The translations under genes and the position numbers were made by a program. This document shows, in pieces, positions 62,061-64,000 of a stretch of DNA of 64,000 nucleotides. The stretch comes from Pseudomonadota bacterium. Lineage in GTDB: Bacteria; Pseudomonadota; Gammaproteobacteria; Xanthomonadales; Xanthomonadaceae. A model generated the notes under the pieces. The model had not been told where the DNA came from, ran no database searches, and was given only the letters and a program-made list of their open reading frames with translations. The stretch's first letter is position 1. Every line of letters begins with the position of its first letter. The DNA lies in the NCBI GenBank assembly GCA_023386795.1, contig JAEWJB010000158.1:17700-81699 (forward strand). The letters are read 5' to 3'.

Positions 62061-63797
62061 ATGCCTGCCCGCCCCGCTTCCCGACCGCTCCGCCGCCTTC
62101 CGCGACTGGCCGCGTTGGCGTGCTGCCTCCTGCCGTGGGTCGCCCTCGCCGGGGACCGCATTACCGGCCCGGGCTTCGCGACGCGCTCGGAGGTGATCGC
62201 CCCGCATGCGATGGCCGCCACCTCACAGCCGCTGGCCACCCAGATCGCATTGGATGTCATGAAGCAGGGCGGCTCGGCGATGGACGCGGCGATCGCCGCC
62301 AATGCCGCGCTGGGACTGATGGAGCCGACCGGCAATGGCGTGGGCGGTGACCTGTTCGCCATCGTGTGGGACCCGAAGACGAAGCAGCTCTACGGTTACA
62401 ACGGTTCGGGGCGCTCGCCGAAGTCGCTTACCCTGGCCGAGTTCCAGCGCCGCGGCCTGAAGGACATCCCGCCCACCGGGCCACTGCCCGTCTCCGTGCC
62501 GGGTGCGGTCGATGCATGGTTCGCCCTGCACGAGCGGTTTGGCCGCAAGCCGATGGCCGAGAATCTGGCCCCCGCCATCCGCTATGCGCGCGAGGGCCAC
62601 CCGGTGGCCGAGACGATCGCTTACTACTGGGACCGCTCGGTGCCGCGCTTGTCGCAGTACCCCGGCTTCAAGGAGCAGTTCACCCTTGACGGCCACGCCC
62701 CGCGCAAGGGCGAGGTGTGGAAGAACCCGAACCTGGCCAACACCTTGCAGAAGATCGCCGACGGCGGGCGTGACGCCTTCTACAAGGGCGAGATCGCCCG
62801 CACCATCGACGCTTACTTCAAGGCCAACGGCGGCTTCCTGAGCTACGACGACCTGGCCAGCCACCATGGCGAGTGGGTGCAGCCGGTGAGCAGCAACTAC
62901 CGTGGCTACGACGTGTGGGAACTGCCGCCCAACAGCCAGGGCATCGCCGCGCTGCAGATCCTCAACATCCTGGAAGGCTACGACTTCTCCAAGATCGCCT
63001 TTGGTTCGCCCGAGCACATCCACCTCTACGTGGAGGCCAAGAAGCTGGCCTTCGCCGACCGCGCACGCTTCTACGCCGACCCGGCGTTCCAGAAGGCGCC
63101 GATCGACAAGCTCATCTCCAAGGAATACGCCGCCGAGCGCCGCAAGCTGATCTCGCCGGACAAGGCGCTCAAGGAAGTACAGCCCGGAACACCCAAGCAG
63201 CTGGAGGAGGGCGACACCATCTACATGACCGTGGCCGACGCCGACGGCATGATGGTTTCGCTGATCCAGTCGAACTACCGCGGCATGGGCAGCGGGATGG
63301 CGCCTCCGGGCCTGGGCTTCATCCTGCAGGACCGCGGCGAGATGTTCGTGCTGAAGAAGGACCATCCCAACGGCTACGCGCCGGGCAAGCGCCCGTTCCA
63401 GACGATCATCCCCGGCTTCGTCACCAAGGACGGCAAGCCGTACATGAGCTTCGGCGTGATGGGCGGGGCGATGCAGCCGCAAGGCCATGCGCAGATCGTG
63501 ATGAACATGGTCGACTTCCACATGAACCTCCAGGAAGCCGGCGACGCGCCGCGCATCCAGCACGAAGGGTCGACCGAGCCGACCGGCCAGGCCATCGCGA
63601 TGACCGACGGCGGCGAGGTCAACCTGGAGAGCGGTTTCTCGTACGAGACGATTCGCGAGCTGATGCGCAAGGGGCATCGCATCGTTTTCGCCGATGGCCC
63701 CTATGGCGGCTACCAGGCGATCCTGCGCGATCCGGCGACCGGGGTGTACTACGGGGCTTCGGAGAGCCGGAAGGATGGGCAGGCGGCGGGGTATTGA
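62061..63797 (+). CDS. ggt: Gamma-glutamyltransferase
   Basis: This 578-residue periplasmic enzyme has a signal peptide (LAALACCLLPWVALAG), the N-terminal block MKQGGSAMDAAIAANAALGLMEPTGNGVGGD, and the autoprocessing Thr in EEGDTIYMTVADADG. After cleavage that Thr becomes the N-terminal nucleophile. QSNYRGMGSGM and FGVMGGAMQPQGH follow. It breaks down or transfers the gamma-glutamyl group of glutathione. GGAG precedes the ATG at 62061. It is divergent from the ilv operon. Confidence 0.94.
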   Translation: MPARPASRPLRRLPRLAALACCLLPWVALAGDRITGPGFATRSEVIAPHAMAATSQPLATQIALDVMKQGGSAMDAAIAANAALGLMEPTGNGVGGDLFAIVWDPKTKQLYGYNGSGRSPKSLTLAEFQRRGLKDIPPTGPLPVSVPGAVDAWFALHERFGRKPMAENLAPAIRYAREGHPVAETIAYYWDRSVPRLSQYPGFKEQFTLDGHAPRKGEVWKNPNLANTLQKIADGGRDAFYKGEIARTIDAYFKANGGFLSYDDLASHHGEWVQPVSSNYRGYDVWELPPNSQGIAALQILNILEGYDFSKIAFGSPEHIHLYVEAKKLAFADRARFYADPAFQKAPIDKLISKEYAAERRKLISPDKALKEVQPGTPKQLEEGDTIYMTVADADGMMVSLIQSNYRGMGSGMAPPGLGFILQDRGEMFVLKKDHPNGYAPGKRPFQTIIPGFVTKDGKPYMSFGVMGGAMQPQGHAQIVMNMVDFHMNLQEAGDAPRIQHEGSTEPTGQAIAMTDGGEVNLESGFSYETIRELMRKGHRIVFADGPYGGYQAILRDPATGVYYGASESRKDGQAAGY

Positions 63798-63840
63798 TCG
63801 CTGGCCAGCTTGAAGAGCCTGCACCGGGAGGTGGCGGACG

Positions 63841-63906
63841 TCGCCTCACGGTGCGGGCCCGACCCCGCCGGGGACGGCGCAGGGCGCATCCGCTTTCCCA
63901 CTTCGA
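63841..63906. repeat. Intergenic repeat, copy 2 (short centre)
   Basis: The flanks of the element at 51236-51386 recur (TCGCCTCACGGTGCGGGCCC at 63841-63860; GGCGCAGGGCGC...TTCCCACTTCGA ending at 63906). Between them is only a short CCCCGCCGGGG-type dyad instead of the large cloverleaf. Like copy 1 it follows the stop of a rightward gene. The remaining bases to 64000 show no gene. Confidence 0.65.
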
Positions 63907-64000
63907 CAAACGGCGGATGGCACACCGCAGCGCGTGCTTTTGATCTTCGATCCGTGGTCGTTTATCTGTCGGGTGGTCGGGGGCGGCGCCGGGGCGGGGG

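Overview
The window is about 64 kb of GC-rich, densely coded gammaproteobacterial chromosome. It most resembles the Lysobacterales (Xanthomonadales: Xanthomonadaceae or Rhodanobacteraceae). Evidence for this is the single ilvC-ilvG-ilvM-ilvA-leuA-leuC-leuD-leuB operon, the pcm-tolC and waaA neighbourhoods, frequent TAGAAT -10 boxes with very short or absent 5' leaders, and TonB-free porins of the OprP type. The genus cannot be fixed from the sequence alone. No rRNA, tRNA, CRISPR array or intact insertion sequence was seen. All functional calls come from reading the translations and motifs by eye; no database was searched.

Layout. 1-5.1 kb: the 3' part of a UvrA-like ABC ATPase, a lipoprotein esterase, and a lower-GC accessory patch (acyltransferase-3 protein, unknown protein) bounded by copies of a short palindromic repeat. 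5.1-7.7 kb: the formaldehyde detoxification operon frmR-frmA-frmB with a readable FrmR-type operator over its promoter. 7.7-15.1 kb: mostly leftward genes (DegV, HCCA isomerase-like protein, two tandem amidohydrolases) and a three-domain glutaredoxin/A-type-like/rhodanese fusion. 15.1-21.1 kb: polysaccharide deacetylase, methyltransferase, SGNH hydrolase, alanine-type aminotransferase, rsgA and a QEGLA-motif metallopeptidase-like protein. 21.1-33.4 kb: an organic-acid block with a citrate transporter, two OprP-type porins, a LuxR-type response regulator, a DctB-like hybrid kinase, DctA and the malic enzyme/phosphotransacetylase fusion MaeB. These genes together would sense, import and oxidise C4-dicarboxylates and citrate.

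33.5-38.9 kb is the most unusual part: a compact peptide-secretion cluster. It has a divergent XRE regulator, two small precursor peptides with matching 15-residue double-glycine-type leaders, a membrane protein coupled to the first peptide, a CvaA/HlyD-like adaptor and a CvaB-like ABC transporter with an intact C39 leader peptidase. No maturation enzyme was seen, so an unmodified (class II microcin-like) product is the simplest reading. The outer-membrane partner could be the TolC encoded at 43.9-45.3 kb. 38.9-43.9 kb carries envelope genes (zinc-finger protein, glycosyltransferase, O-antigen ligase/polymerase, lipid A acyltransferase, Kdo transferase). 43.9-51.2 kb carries tolC, pcm and a TetR-controlled RND efflux pair.

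51.4-61.6 kb is a leftward branched-chain amino-acid operon. It is preceded by a leader peptide with a run of Leu/Val/Ile codons and an attenuator hairpin, and it ends at a strong terminator. Inside it are two extra genes: a trans-aconitate-type methyltransferase between leuA and leuC, and a 38-codon membrane-peptide gene wedged between leuC and leuD with overlaps on both sides. A gamma-glutamyltransferase and a second copy of an intergenic repeat close the window.
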